The notes: a model not told the origin generated them from the sequence alone. Shown: positions 26,926 through 35,316, counted from the stretch's first letter. The stretch: DNA of 64,000 nucleotides from Chitinibacter bivalviorum (GCF_013403565.1 NZ_CP058627.1:1612001-1676000); one strand, 5' to 3'. Numbers and translations are program-made.

Positions 26926-26994
26926 AGTCAAAAATACCCATCAATGGCGAATTACTTGGCTTTGCGAGGGGAAAATGGGGGAAATGAAAAACAA

Positions 26995-27015
26995 AAGCGG
27001 CAAGGATTGCCGCTT
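26995..27015 (-). terminator. Terminator after speD
   Basis: On the minus strand, AAGCGGCAA-tcc-TTGCCGCTTTTGTTTTTC: a 9-bp stem with a T-rich tail, 86 nt after the speD stop. It separates the polyamine cluster from flgB. Confidence 0.85.
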
Positions 27016-27101
27016 CATACTGCCAGACCAATTACTCAGGAAACTTTCTCTAGTCCATAAACATACTCTAGTCTAGTATAAACACCTAAGCCAATTAAAT
27101 A

Positions 27102-27515
27102 TTAGCTTTTAGATAGATACCCATCAAAATCGACACTTCCTCGCAGCACAACTTGCCGAGTCACTTGCTCAGGTTGCAAAGCCGCTTGCAATACCGCCAG
27201 TGCCGCATCGGCATTCGCTGCGCCGCACATAAATAAATCAATCGCCGCGTAGCCGTGCTCGGGCCAGGTGTGGATGCTGATGTGTGACTCCATCAGCAGC
27301 AACATGCCGGTCACGCCCTGCCCCACGCCAAAGTGATGAAAATGCTGTTGCAATACTGTGGCTTGCCCGGCTTTTGCTGCGGCCAACATGACCTGCTCAA
27401 TCTTCGCGGGGTCAGACAATACCGCAGCCGGGCAGCCTTGAAAATCGGCGATCAAATGCCGCCCCAAGGGCATCACGGGCGTTGGTGCCAAGCTAGCAGC
27501 AGCTTCAATATTCAT
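27102..27515 (-). CDS. speD: S-adenosylmethionine decarboxylase proenzyme (SpeD-like)
   Basis: 137 residues from the ATG at 27515, which overlaps the TGA of the preceding small gene (ATGA). The self-cleavage site is Glu76-Ser77 in MESHISIHTWPEHG, where Ser77 would become the pyruvoyl group; His82 and Cys97 (FMCG) complete the catalytic set of the short bacterial class. It makes decarboxylated AdoMet, the aminopropyl donor for the spermidine synthase-like protein encoded divergently at 32.1 kb. It is last in the leftward operon. The N-terminal 15 residues are an extra polar stretch. Confidence 0.93.
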   Translation of the reverse strand: MNIEAAASLAPTPVMPLGRHLIADFQGCPAAVLSDPAKIEQVMLAAAKAGQATVLQQHFHHFGVGQGVTGMLLLMESHISIHTWPEHGYAAIDLFMCGAANADAALAVLQAALQPEQVTRQVVLRGSVDFDGYLSKS

Positions 27516-27679
27516 TTGTGACCACCGCCCGAGCTCCAACCGCCGCCAGATGAATAGCCACTGCCCCAACCACGGCTGCCCGATGAGCCGCTAGAACCGC
27601 CGCTGCACGAGGACAGATTAAACAAAGTGCAAATGGTGATAATCGCAATCGCGTAAATTTTGTAAAAACCATTACTCAT
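27512..27679 (-). CDS. 55-residue Gly/Ser-rich small lipoprotein
   Basis: The frame begins with an ATG sharing four bases (ATGA) with the stop of the DUF4178 gene and ends with a TGA sharing four bases with the speD ATG, so it is translationally embedded. The product starts MSNGFYKIYAIAIITICTLF, a hydrophobic signal, followed by NLSSCSGG, a passable lipobox with Cys25. The remaining 30 residues are almost only Gly, Ser, Trp and Tyr. I do not recognise a family. The double overlap strongly supports that it is a real gene. Confidence 0.7.
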   Translation of the reverse strand: MSNGFYKIYAIAIITICTLFNLSSCSGGSSGSSGSRGWGSGYSSGGGWSSGGGHK

Positions 27680-29172
27680 TCGTCGGCCTCAGCAGATTTA
27701 TTCAAGGGCCAATGCAATAAATACGCCGCAATCGCAGTCCAAATGACATTATCCCAATCCCCCGCAAACCACAGCGGCAGATTGAGCACCAATAAAATCA
27801 AGGTATAACGCCATGCGGTACTGCGTGTCAGCTCACCATCGACGGTATCAGATTGAATCGTTTGCACATCGAGCTTGCCAAACCACTGCCCGATTTGCGC
27901 ATTGCTCACCTTGCTCGATTTTGACCACACCACTTCAGCGGTATTTTTTTCGCGGCTTAATCGCGAATCACCCTGCGCGTATTCCCACAGTTGTACACGA
28001 TCGCCCACACTGACCCGCCAATTGAACGCACCCGCAGCGTAAATCACTTTGGCGTGATAACTGTCGTAGAGCTTGTTGTAACGTTGCCCCGCCAACACGG
28101 CATGGCCATCGCTCCAGCTTTCGGGCAATTGATTGAGCACTTCTACCCGATACCAGCCGTCTTTGGCCTCGACCAACCAAAAGAAACCGCGGTTCCAGCT
28201 ATAGAGCAGATATTCAGTCCAGTGCGAATCGGGGTCTTCGATTTCGGCCATTTCGATCAAGCCGATGACAGTCCATTTGACCCCATGGCCAGTTCGTTCT
28301 TTATCGCCTTCGGCGATGGTCGCACTATCACCCACGTCAAGTGTCGCGTGATAACGCTCGGCCTCAGTGTGCTTCGTCAGCACCAGCGCCCGATCGCCTG
28401 AGCAATCGACTTCCGAGCCACAGGCTTTACACACGATTTGCGTCGCCACGCCTGCCTGATATTGCAATTGATTGCCGCAACTTGGGCAATCGAGCACATT
28501 GGCAGTCCCTTTGAGCCGACCCGCGCTGCGCTGAATTTCCTCGTCGCTACGCAATGTGTGCGCCTGCAGGGCTTTAAGCTCAACCGCTTCACCCACATAC
28601 AAAGCGGGATGAGGCTTGCTTTCGCTGACATCAGAATAATCCAAGGTCAAAAAGCGATCGGCATTGCGGCAATCGACCACCTTGGCAACATAACCATTGC
28701 CCACCACAAACGGCAACTCACCTTGCCCGCCGACACACTGCGCCGTGCGCTTATCGGTCACGACAAAAGCGCGACCGCCATGCTCATAGCGCATTTCGGG
28801 TGATAAATCATCGAATGCTGGCGGATTGGCCGCATCGCCGAGCGACAGTGTAAACATATACTGCCCACAGGTATCGCCCAGCCAGCCATATTTTCCGTCG
28901 TCGAAGGACACATACCACTCATTCCACAAACCAGCATCGTAGCGCAGCTGAATGCGGCCAATTACGGTGAACGCGCGCCCCGCAAACACCCCCGACGTGC
29001 CAATCTGGATCGGCGAATAGTCTTCGAGCACTTTGCCGATTTTGCCGATGTCTTTGACTTCATCGGCGCTACGCAGCACGGTGCTTTGGCAATACTCGCA
29101 CACGGCGATCGCCGAAATCGTCGAGCGGAATAACACCTCAGCGCCACACGAGGGGCAAGCGGTACGGAACAT
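27676..29172 (-). CDS. DUF4178 protein with two zinc ribbons and C-terminal membrane segments
   Basis: 498 residues from the ATG at 29172, which shares its A with the TAA of the upstream gene (TAATG). Order: zinc ribbon 1 (CPSCG at about 6-10, CEYC near 25), a DUF4178 domain (about 50-200), zinc ribbon 2 (CPSCGNQLQYQ and CKACGSEVDCS, about 225-260), a second DUF4178-like domain (about 275-420), and two membrane segments near the C terminus (about 450-490). DUF4178 proteins are of unknown function and recur beside DUF350, SPFH and polyamine genes. Here it is tied by overlaps to the small lipoprotein and speD. Confidence 0.85.
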   Translation of the reverse strand: MFRTACPSCGAEVLFRSTISAIAVCEYCQSTVLRSADEVKDIGKIGKVLEDYSPIQIGTSGVFAGRAFTVIGRIQLRYDAGLWNEWYVSFDDGKYGWLGDTCGQYMFTLSLGDAANPPAFDDLSPEMRYEHGGRAFVVTDKRTAQCVGGQGELPFVVGNGYVAKVVDCRNADRFLTLDYSDVSESKPHPALYVGEAVELKALQAHTLRSDEEIQRSAGRLKGTANVLDCPSCGNQLQYQAGVATQIVCKACGSEVDCSGDRALVLTKHTEAERYHATLDVGDSATIAEGDKERTGHGVKWTVIGLIEMAEIEDPDSHWTEYLLYSWNRGFFWLVEAKDGWYRVEVLNQLPESWSDGHAVLAGQRYNKLYDSYHAKVIYAAGAFNWRVSVGDRVQLWEYAQGDSRLSREKNTAEVVWSKSSKVSNAQIGQWFGKLDVQTIQSDTVDGELTRSTAWRYTLILLVLNLPLWFAGDWDNVIWTAIAAYLLHWPLNKSAEADE

Positions 29173-29531
29173 TAAAGACGATCCCAATCAGATAGTTTAT
29201 TTTTCCGCGCTTGATAGCGACAATAAAAGGTCGTAAATATGGAGATAAAAAAGGCCGTTCCGAGTATTTGTCCCATTCCTTCAGCAAACATATTCGCGTT
29301 AAGGAAATAGCCTACTACCCACTTCAACAACACCATAGCCATGGCAACCTCAAATGTGTTACCTATTATCACAGCGATTGGATTTGAATAATGTGGGGGC
29401 CGTAATTGCAAACCGAAAAACCAAGCACATAACAAATACAATGGTTGAGCATATCCACGCACTATTGAAGAGGCTTTTAATTCAGCCAAAGCCGCAGCTT
29501 TTTTGCGTTCAAATTCTGCATCATGCGCCAT
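29172..29531 (-). CDS. Three-helix membrane protein of unknown function
   Basis: 119 residues from the ATG at 29531, preceded by GGAG at a good distance. An N-terminal charged helix (EFERKKAAALAELKASS) is followed by about three membrane helices (about 28-45, 55-75, 85-105) and a basic tail. No family recognised. Its stop overlaps the DUF4178 start by one base, and it starts 2 nt after the GFA gene, so it belongs to the operon. A membrane partner of DUF4178 is inferred. Confidence 0.7.
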   Translation of the reverse strand: MAHDAEFERKKAAALAELKASSIVRGYAQPLYLLCAWFFGLQLRPPHYSNPIAVIIGNTFEVAMAMVLLKWVVGYFLNANMFAEGMGQILGTAFFISIFTTFYCRYQARKNKLSDWDRL

Positions 29532-29533
29532 CT

Positions 29534-29938
29534 TTAGCTCCTCCCCGGCTGCCATTCTTCATGCTCAGCCAATCCTTCATACGCCAGCCATGGTTTGCGC
29601 TGCGACGCCCAAATATGCATCGCAGGGCGAATGCCCGGATCTTCTTTTAGCGTACCCACACGTACGATGAGTCGATCTTGCCCGGCTTTTTCACCATACA
29701 AATGCGTACCGCACTCGCCGCAGAAATAGCGCGATTTGCCCGGCGACGACTCAAAGAATTTGAGCTTATCTTGCCCGACCACCACGCGAAAATGCTCGCG
29801 CATCGCCCCCGCCACGCTATTGAACGGCGTACCAAGCACCCGACGGCAGGTGTCGCAATTGCAATGAATCACTGGCGTAAAAAACTCATCGACTTCATAT
29901 TGCACCTGACCGCAGGCACATGCTCCGTGAATACTCAT
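29534..29938 (-). CDS. GFA / CENP-V domain zinc protein
   Basis: The 134-residue protein has the zinc pattern of the glutathione-dependent formaldehyde-activating (GFA) family: CACG near 7-10, CNCDTCRR near 26-33, and YFCGECGTHLY near 70-80. The family holds enzymes acting on S-hydroxymethylglutathione and many of unknown activity. It lies 13 nt after the SPFH gene and 2 nt before the three-helix gene, so it is expressed with the polyamine cluster. Whether it acts on a glutathione or polyamine adduct is unknown. Confidence 0.85.
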   Translation of the reverse strand: MSIHGACACGQVQYEVDEFFTPVIHCNCDTCRRVLGTPFNSVAGAMREHFRVVVGQDKLKFFESSPGKSRYFCGECGTHLYGEKAGQDRLIVRVGTLKEDPGIRPAMHIWASQRKPWLAYEGLAEHEEWQPGRS

Positions 29939-29951
29939 GAACTATCCTTGC

Positions 29952-31082
29952 TTAACCAATCAGTTTTTTCAGCACTTCCGCTTTGGCGCTGTCGTAATCG
30001 GCTTGGCTAATCAAACCTTGATCGAGCAAGCCTTTGAGCTGACCGAGTTTGGCTTGTGGACTGTTGGGGTCAGCAGGCACAGCTTGTGTGGGTATAGGCT
30101 GCTGTACAGCACCCGCCATTACGCCCACACCCATACCCCCATCAGCACCCATTACCACGCCAGCGCCGACTGGCGCTGCAGCGCCGCCTAAGCCTAGCGC
30201 ATTGGTCATTGCGCCCGGATTGATTGCTGTATTCATGGCATTTGCCATAGCTTGGCCAACGCCAACACCTGCAGCCATGCCCGCGCCGATGCCGGCCAAG
30301 CCGCCTTCGTTTTGAGCCGCGAGCGGAATCGCGTTGGCGGCCTGATATTGCGTGTAGGTTTGCATATTGCCGATCATGCCCATCGAAATCCGTGTGTCGA
30401 TGGCTTTTTGCAGCTCTTCGGGCAAGCTGATGTTTTCAACGGCGAAGTTATCGAGCTCAAGGCCGTATTTAGCAAACACGGGCACCAGCGCCTCGTTGAT
30501 CTTCTGCCCCATCAGGCCTTGATTGCCGGCCATGTCGAGGAAAGGCACGCCCGAACCACCGAGGACGGATGTCATCGTTGATACAACCAGATTACGCAAT
30601 TGCAGTTCTAAATCATCGCGGGTATAGACTTCGCGCGTACCGCTGATTTCGCTGAAGAATAATTTCGGATCGACCAGTTTGTATGAATACACCCCAAACG
30701 CGCGCATGCGCACCATGCCAAAATCAGCGTCGCGTATCGTGATCGGCTGCGGCGTACCCCATTTGCGGCCAAGTTGCAGACGCGTGCTGAAGAAATACAC
30801 ATCTGATTTGAATGGCGATTCAAACAGCTTGTCCCAGTTTTTCAGGTAAGTCAGCACCGGCAACGTTTGCGTGGAGAGCTTATACATGCCCGCGCCAAAC
30901 ACATCCGCGACCTGACCTTCATTGATAAACACCGCCGCTTGCGACTCGCGCACCGTCAGGCTCGCGCCATACTGGATCTCGAAATCAGCCATCGGATAGC
31001 GATAAGCCAGCACGCCATCGCTGTCTTCATTCCACTGCAGGATATCGATAAATTGCTTTTTAATAAATGAACCGAGACTCAT
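29952..31082 (-). CDS. SPFH-domain protein (YdjI / virion-core-like) with SHOCT tail
   Basis: 376 residues from the ATG at 31082 (MSLGSFIKKQFIDILQW). The SPFH/Band-7 part covers about 1-270, with the core motif RESQAAVFINEGQVADVFGAG near 49-69 interrupted only by usual changes. A Gly/Ala/Met-rich flexible region (about 275-335) follows, then a SHOCT-type C-terminal helix pair (KLGQLKGLLDQGLISQADYD). This is the soluble virion-core-like SPFH group and differs from the QmcA-type protein at 49.4 kb. Such proteins form membrane-associated oligomers in stress responses; the role here is inferred. Confidence 0.88.
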   Translation of the reverse strand: MSLGSFIKKQFIDILQWNEDSDGVLAYRYPMADFEIQYGASLTVRESQAAVFINEGQVADVFGAGMYKLSTQTLPVLTYLKNWDKLFESPFKSDVYFFSTRLQLGRKWGTPQPITIRDADFGMVRMRAFGVYSYKLVDPKLFFSEISGTREVYTRDDLELQLRNLVVSTMTSVLGGSGVPFLDMAGNQGLMGQKINEALVPVFAKYGLELDNFAVENISLPEELQKAIDTRISMGMIGNMQTYTQYQAANAIPLAAQNEGGLAGIGAGMAAGVGVGQAMANAMNTAINPGAMTNALGLGGAAAPVGAGVVMGADGGMGVGVMAGAVQQPIPTQAVPADPNSPQAKLGQLKGLLDQGLISQADYDSAKAEVLKKLIG

Positions 31083-31129
31083 GATGGGCTCCATCTGCTG
31101 CGCAGAAAAATATTCAAAACTTAGTTTAA

Positions 31130-31243
31130 TCAGAACAGGGTGCTAATCACTTCACAAACCCATTCCCAACCTACTTCCATACCAATATCAACAACACCTT
31201 CGAGCAAATCGGCATACCAAGTCTCTTCTTTTTGCTGATTCAT
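31130..31243 (-). CDS. 37-residue Trp-rich acidic small protein
   Basis: An ATG at 31243 with an AGGA ribosome site 9 nt upstream opens a frame of 37 codons. The product is acidic and rich in Trp (three) and Gly-Val, with one likely amphipathic helix (YADLLEGVVDIGMEVGWEW). It lies between the bactofilin-like and SPFH genes on the same strand. No family recognised. Without it, there would be a 200-bp gap inside an otherwise compact operon. Confidence 0.55.
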   Translation of the reverse strand: MNQQKEETWYADLLEGVVDIGMEVGWEWVCEVISTLF

Positions 31244-31283
31244 GCTGTCTTTTCCTCAAGTCAATTGGTCGGCTAAACCTAGC

Positions 31284-31622
31284 TTATTTACGCTCAATCA
31301 GGCGCGCGAGCATGGCGGGTAATTTGGCCTGCGTTTTCGCTAAAGCTTTGGATGGATTGATCACACGCAAGCCATCGTCTTCGGTACGGGCTTGAATCTT
31401 GCGACCCAGAACAAAACCATTGATATGAAAATCGCCACCTAAATTGATGATATTACCCAACACAAACCCATCTATTCGGACGCTGGCGCCAGCGTGGATT
31501 TTGATGTCGCCATACACAAAACCATCCACCTTCAGCGTTTGCCCCGGATGCACTTCCACCTCGCCGACGTGAAAACCATCAATTTTTTGCTTGCCACTGC
31601 CTGCTGAACGCTGAAAACTCAT
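31284..31622 (-). CDS. Bactofilin-like beta-solenoid protein
   Basis: 112 residues. Four copies of [IV]-[DN]-G-F-x-[VLY]-G occur at residues 14-20, 32-38, 50-56 and 67-73, a period of about 18 residues, which is three beta-helix rungs of six. The core (KVDGFVYGDIKIHAGASVRI) resembles bactofilins (DUF583/polymer-forming cytoskeletal domain) but is much shorter than most. A basic tail follows (about 90-112). It could assemble into a membrane-linked scaffold for the DUF350 and SPFH products; this is inference. Confidence 0.7.
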   Translation of the reverse strand: MSFQRSAGSGKQKIDGFHVGEVEVHPGQTLKVDGFVYGDIKIHAGASVRIDGFVLGNIINLGGDFHINGFVLGRKIQARTEDDGLRVINPSKALAKTQAKLPAMLARLIERK

Positions 31623-31643
31623 TTTGAATCTCCTGACAACTAA

Positions 31644-32045
31644 TTAAGACAAACATCCCGCATTAATCACGCCGACAGCCAGCGAAATACTCCCCACTAG
31701 TAATCCCACCGCAACGTTATTTTCAATGATGGCCGAAGGCATACCCTTGATGCATTTTACCAAGAAGGCATACACCACGATCTGTACCAGCCCCGCCAAT
31801 GCGCCCCAGAGCAGAAAAAACTCCAGTTGATTCAAATGCCATGCGCTGGAGGCCAGCGCAAATGAAAACCCCATCAGCGCGCCGCCCAATGACAGCGAGG
31901 CCGCCACATTGCCCTCACGAATGAGCGTTAACTCGTCGTAGGGCGTGATTTTGATGTAGAGCATGGCAAAGACAATCAACAGCGCCACACCACTGGCGAG
32001 GTAGCTGAAATAGCCAATTAATGGCGGCAGGTAGCTTGCTAACAT
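31644..32045 (-). CDS. DUF350 (YjfL-type) membrane protein
   Basis: The 133-residue protein has four membrane helices (about 12-30, 47-67, 77-97, 108-130), with GNVAASLSLGGALMGFSFALA in the second, matching the DUF350/YjfL family, which elsewhere is found near PspA homologues and spermidine or glutathionylspermidine-synthase-like genes. It is the first gene of the leftward operon; the 63-bp gap to the divergent spermidine synthase gene must hold both promoters. Confidence 0.85.
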   Translation of the reverse strand: MLASYLPPLIGYFSYLASGVALLIVFAMLYIKITPYDELTLIREGNVAASLSLGGALMGFSFALASSAWHLNQLEFFLLWGALAGLVQIVVYAFLVKCIKGMPSAIIENNVAVGLLVGSISLAVGVINAGCLS

Positions 32046-32108
32046 GCGTAATCCTTACTTGTCTCAGGCATAATGCTGTCATTCTTACCCATTTCCGATG
32101 AAAAAACC

Positions 32109-33620
32109 ATGCGAGATAAACTGCTGATCCTTTCGGTTTTTATTGTGGCTTCGTGTGGTTTGGCGTACGAATTGATCGCAGGCGCGCTGGCGAGCTATTT
32201 GCTGGGCGACTCTATCCTGCAGTTTTCATCGATTATTGGCTGCTATTTATTCGCGATGGGTGTGGGCTCGCATCTATCTAAATACGTCAAAGACGAACGC
32301 ACGCTCGATACCTTTATCGAGATCGAGCTGCTGGTCGGCCTGATCGGCGGTTTATCGGCCACGGTGCTATTTCTGGTTTTTGCTTGGGCGGCCGCGCCGT
32401 TTCGCTCGGTGTTGTATGCCTTAGTGTTTGCCACTGGCGTTTTGGTCGGGCTGGAAATTCCCTTGGTCATGCGGGTACTCAATCAACGTCAGAATGACTT
32501 TGCCGAGATTGTGAGCCGTGTACTGACCTTTGATTATCTGGGCGCGCTGGCGGTTTCGCTGATCTTCCCGCTGGTCTTGGCGCCCCATTTGGGCTTGGCG
32601 CGCTCGGCACTATTGTTTGGCCTGATCAACGTTGGCATCGCGCTGATGACGACCAAAATATTCCGCGCCCAATTGGCGCAACCCTCATTACAACTAATGC
32701 GCGGCGGCGTGGCTTTGTTCGTGTTGCTTGGCGCGATGTTTAGCGCCGACCACCTGACGCGCTGGAGTGAAAAAACGCTGTATGGCGATGAAATCATTCA
32801 CGCGCAAACGACGCCCTATCAACGCTTGCTGATCACGCAGTGGAAAAACGACACTCGCCTGTATATCAACGGCAATCTGCAATTTTCCAGCCGCGACGAA
32901 TACCGTTACCACGAAGCCTTGGTGCATCCAGTGCTGGAAAAATTGCCGCAAGCTAAATCGGTGTTGGTACTTGGCGGTGGCGATGGGCTGGCGGTGCGCG
33001 AGATTTTGAAATACCCGAATATCGAGCACATCACGCTGGTCGATCTCGACCCTGCGATGACGGGGCTGTTTACCCATAATGAGCGCTTGACGGGCTTTAA
33101 CCAGCATTCGCTTTCCAACCTGAAAGTCAAAGTCATTAATGCCGACGCGGCACAGTGGATCGAGCAAAATCAGAATGTGTTTGATGCCATCATCATCGAC
33201 TTTCCCGATCCGAGCAATTTTGCGCTGGGCAAATTGTATTCGGTGCCGATGTATCGCTTGGTCAAAAAGCATTTATCCGAGAACGGCCTGATGGTGGTGC
33301 AATCTACGTCACCGCTACATGCCCCCCGCTCGTATTGGTGTATAGACCAGACATTAAAAGAAGTTGGGCTCTATACCACCCCTTATCATGCCTTTGTACC
33401 TTCATTTGGCGAGTGGGGTTTTATTCTGGCGAGCAAGCAGCCGGGCTACACGCCGCCGAGCTCGTATCGCGTGAAAACGAAATTTCTCGATGCCGAAACC
33501 ACGCGGCAGATGTTCTTTTTCCCGCCCGATATGCAGCCAGTCAAAGTTGAAGCTAATCAATTAAACAATCAATCGCTGGTGCATTATTTTGAGCAAGATT
33601 GGTCGCAGGTGATCCGCTGA
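32109..33620 (+). CDS. Spermidine synthase homologue with N-terminal membrane domain
   Basis: 503 residues from the ATG at 32109. The first 205 residues form about seven membrane helices (starting LLILSVFIVASCGLAYELIA). The C-terminal Rossmann domain has VLVLGGGDGLAVREIL (the AdoMet-binding GGGDG) and DAIIIDFPDPSN, where the Asp pair matches the catalytic region of aminopropyltransferases. It probably transfers aminopropyl groups from the SpeD product to a membrane-proximal amine. A soluble PAPT is not seen in this window. The flavin-enzyme gene overlaps its stop by one base (TGATG). Confidence 0.9.
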   Translation: MRDKLLILSVFIVASCGLAYELIAGALASYLLGDSILQFSSIIGCYLFAMGVGSHLSKYVKDERTLDTFIEIELLVGLIGGLSATVLFLVFAWAAAPFRSVLYALVFATGVLVGLEIPLVMRVLNQRQNDFAEIVSRVLTFDYLGALAVSLIFPLVLAPHLGLARSALLFGLINVGIALMTTKIFRAQLAQPSLQLMRGGVALFVLLGAMFSADHLTRWSEKTLYGDEIIHAQTTPYQRLLITQWKNDTRLYINGNLQFSSRDEYRYHEALVHPVLEKLPQAKSVLVLGGGDGLAVREILKYPNIEHITLVDLDPAMTGLFTHNERLTGFNQHSLSNLKVKVINADAAQWIEQNQNVFDAIIIDFPDPSNFALGKLYSVPMYRLVKKHLSENGLMVVQSTSPLHAPRSYWCIDQTLKEVGLYTTPYHAFVPSFGEWGFILASKQPGYTPPSSYRVKTKFLDAETTRQMFFFPPDMQPVKVEANQLNNQSLVHYFEQDWSQVIR

Positions 33621-35260
33621 TGAGTTACAGCTTTGGCATCAGCCGTCGCCAATTTTTGCAAACCAGCGCGGCACTCGGTCTGGCCACGATGCTGCCCGCC
33701 TGTCGTGAGCTCAGCCACCTCGGCATACCGATCAAGGTGTATTTGCCCGGAATGCAATCAGGGCATGGATTACGTCAGCATACCTCCTACCCAGCCCCAT
33801 CGAGCGAAAGAAAAGTTGGCGTCGCTATTCTGGGCTCGGGCGCGGCGGGCTCGTTTGCGGCTTGGCGCTTGAAACAAAGCGGGCGATTTACGTCGCCCAA
33901 TGATGTCGTCATTGTCAGCGGCCCAGAGCGTTTTGGTAATGCTGCGGCCGGCACAATGAATGGCTTGGCCTACCCGCTGGGCGCCCATTACTTGCCACTG
34001 CCATCGCTCGCATCGCGCCATGTTCGCGAGCTGCTATTCGATATGGGCGTTATTGAGTCCGACCCCTACAGTGAAAAGCCGACATACAACGAGACTGTGC
34101 TCATTCATTCGCCCGAGGAACGCATTCTGCTTAATCGCCAGTGGCAAGACGGCGTCGTACCGCGCGCAGGGATCAGCCAGGATGAGTTGGCGCAGCAGCA
34201 AAAATTCTTCGCCTACACTCAGTCATTACAACACGCACTCGGCAATGATGGCCGCAAGGTGTTTAGTATTCCGCTGGCGCTATCGAGTGTAGATCCGGCT
34301 TGGCGCGCGCTGGATCAAATCAGCTTTGCCACTTGGCTGACGCAGCACGGCTACACTGCGCCGAGTTTGTTGTGGTATCTCGATTACGCCTGCCGCGACG
34401 ATTACGGCATTGGCATTGCGCAAACGTCAGCGTGGGCGGGTTTGCATTATTTTACCGCTCGGGGTGGTGAAGCGAAAAACGCCAGCGCCGGCGCAGTTTT
34501 AACGTGGCCATCGGGGCTCAACCCCATTTTGCAACATTTGCAACACGGCCAGACGCTGCTCGACGGCATGGCCGTCAAAATCAGCAAGCAAAATGAGGGG
34601 GTGCAGATTGATGTGTTTGACGGGCAAAAGACCACGCGCCTGATTGCCGAGCACCTCGTTTGCGCGATGCCGCTGCATGTGGCGGCCAAAATCATCGACC
34701 TAAAGCCACTGGGTTTTGACCCCGCGCTTCATTTAGCGCCGCATGCGGCGTGGCAAGTGAGTAACTTTCTGATTGATCGCTTCCCGGCCGAGCCAGCGCA
34801 GATGCCTTTAGCGTGGGACAATGTCGTTTACGGCAGCTCAAGTCTGGGCTTTGTAAATAGCACGCATCAACTGATTCGCATCGCCAAACCAGCGCAGACC
34901 GTCTTCACGGCCTACCACGCCTATGCTCATGAGCAGCCTGCCGCAGTTCGCCACCGGCTCGAACACGCCAGCGCGGCCGAGCTATACGAAACAGCAATCG
35001 CCGATCTGGACGCCGCCTACGGCTGGGGTAATCCAATCAAGGCGCGGCAATACATTAAACAAGTTGAAATCACGCTGCGCGGCCACGCAATGGCCAGCCC
35101 GACGGTGGGCTTTTTGAGCAATCAAGGCGTAGCCGCGCTGCAAAAGCTCGACGGCCGTATCCAATTTGCGCACAGCGATCTAAGTGGCCTATCGGTATTT
35201 GAAGAAGCCAGTTGGTGGGGCGAACAAGCGGCGTTAAAAATACTCAAGCAGTCCGCTTAA
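33620..35260 (+). CDS. Tat-exported FAD-dependent amine-oxidase-like protein
   Basis: 546 residues from the ATG at 33620. A twin-arginine signal (SRRQFLQTSAALGLATMLPAC) with a possible lipobox Cys indicates export folded with its cofactor, perhaps lipid-anchored. GVAILGSGAAGSFAAWRL near 71-88 is the FAD-binding Rossmann loop, and the C-terminal GLSVFEEASWWGEQAA segment is like flavin amine oxidases. Coupled to the membrane spermidine synthase, it may oxidise a polyamine or its conjugate on the outer face of the inner membrane. Substrate not proven. Confidence 0.78.
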   Translation: MSYSFGISRRQFLQTSAALGLATMLPACRELSHLGIPIKVYLPGMQSGHGLRQHTSYPAPSSERKVGVAILGSGAAGSFAAWRLKQSGRFTSPNDVVIVSGPERFGNAAAGTMNGLAYPLGAHYLPLPSLASRHVRELLFDMGVIESDPYSEKPTYNETVLIHSPEERILLNRQWQDGVVPRAGISQDELAQQQKFFAYTQSLQHALGNDGRKVFSIPLALSSVDPAWRALDQISFATWLTQHGYTAPSLLWYLDYACRDDYGIGIAQTSAWAGLHYFTARGGEAKNASAGAVLTWPSGLNPILQHLQHGQTLLDGMAVKISKQNEGVQIDVFDGQKTTRLIAEHLVCAMPLHVAAKIIDLKPLGFDPALHLAPHAAWQVSNFLIDRFPAEPAQMPLAWDNVVYGSSSLGFVNSTHQLIRIAKPAQTVFTAYHAYAHEQPAAVRHRLEHASAAELYETAIADLDAAYGWGNPIKARQYIKQVEITLRGHAMASPTVGFLSNQGVAALQKLDGRIQFAHSDLSGLSVFEEASWWGEQAALKILKQSA

Positions 35261-35288
35261 ACTATTGCCTTAGAGTTGGCATACAACA

Positions 35289-35316
35289 AAAAAGCCATCT
35301 CGGAAGATGGCTTTTT
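35289..35316. terminator. Bidirectional terminator
   Basis: AAAAAGCCATCT-cgga-AGATGGCTTTTT between the convergent flavin-enzyme and DUF3460 genes. Confidence 0.9.

Noticed and set aside
26934..26939. ATACCC in the flgB upstream region
   Set aside because: No partner GGGTAT at 49 bp; it lies upstream of a gene and not after a stop codon.
27074..27122. GATACCC 49 bp from TAGTATA, a possible sixth palindromic element
   Set aside because: The ATACCC is inside the speD coding end and the left end does not match.
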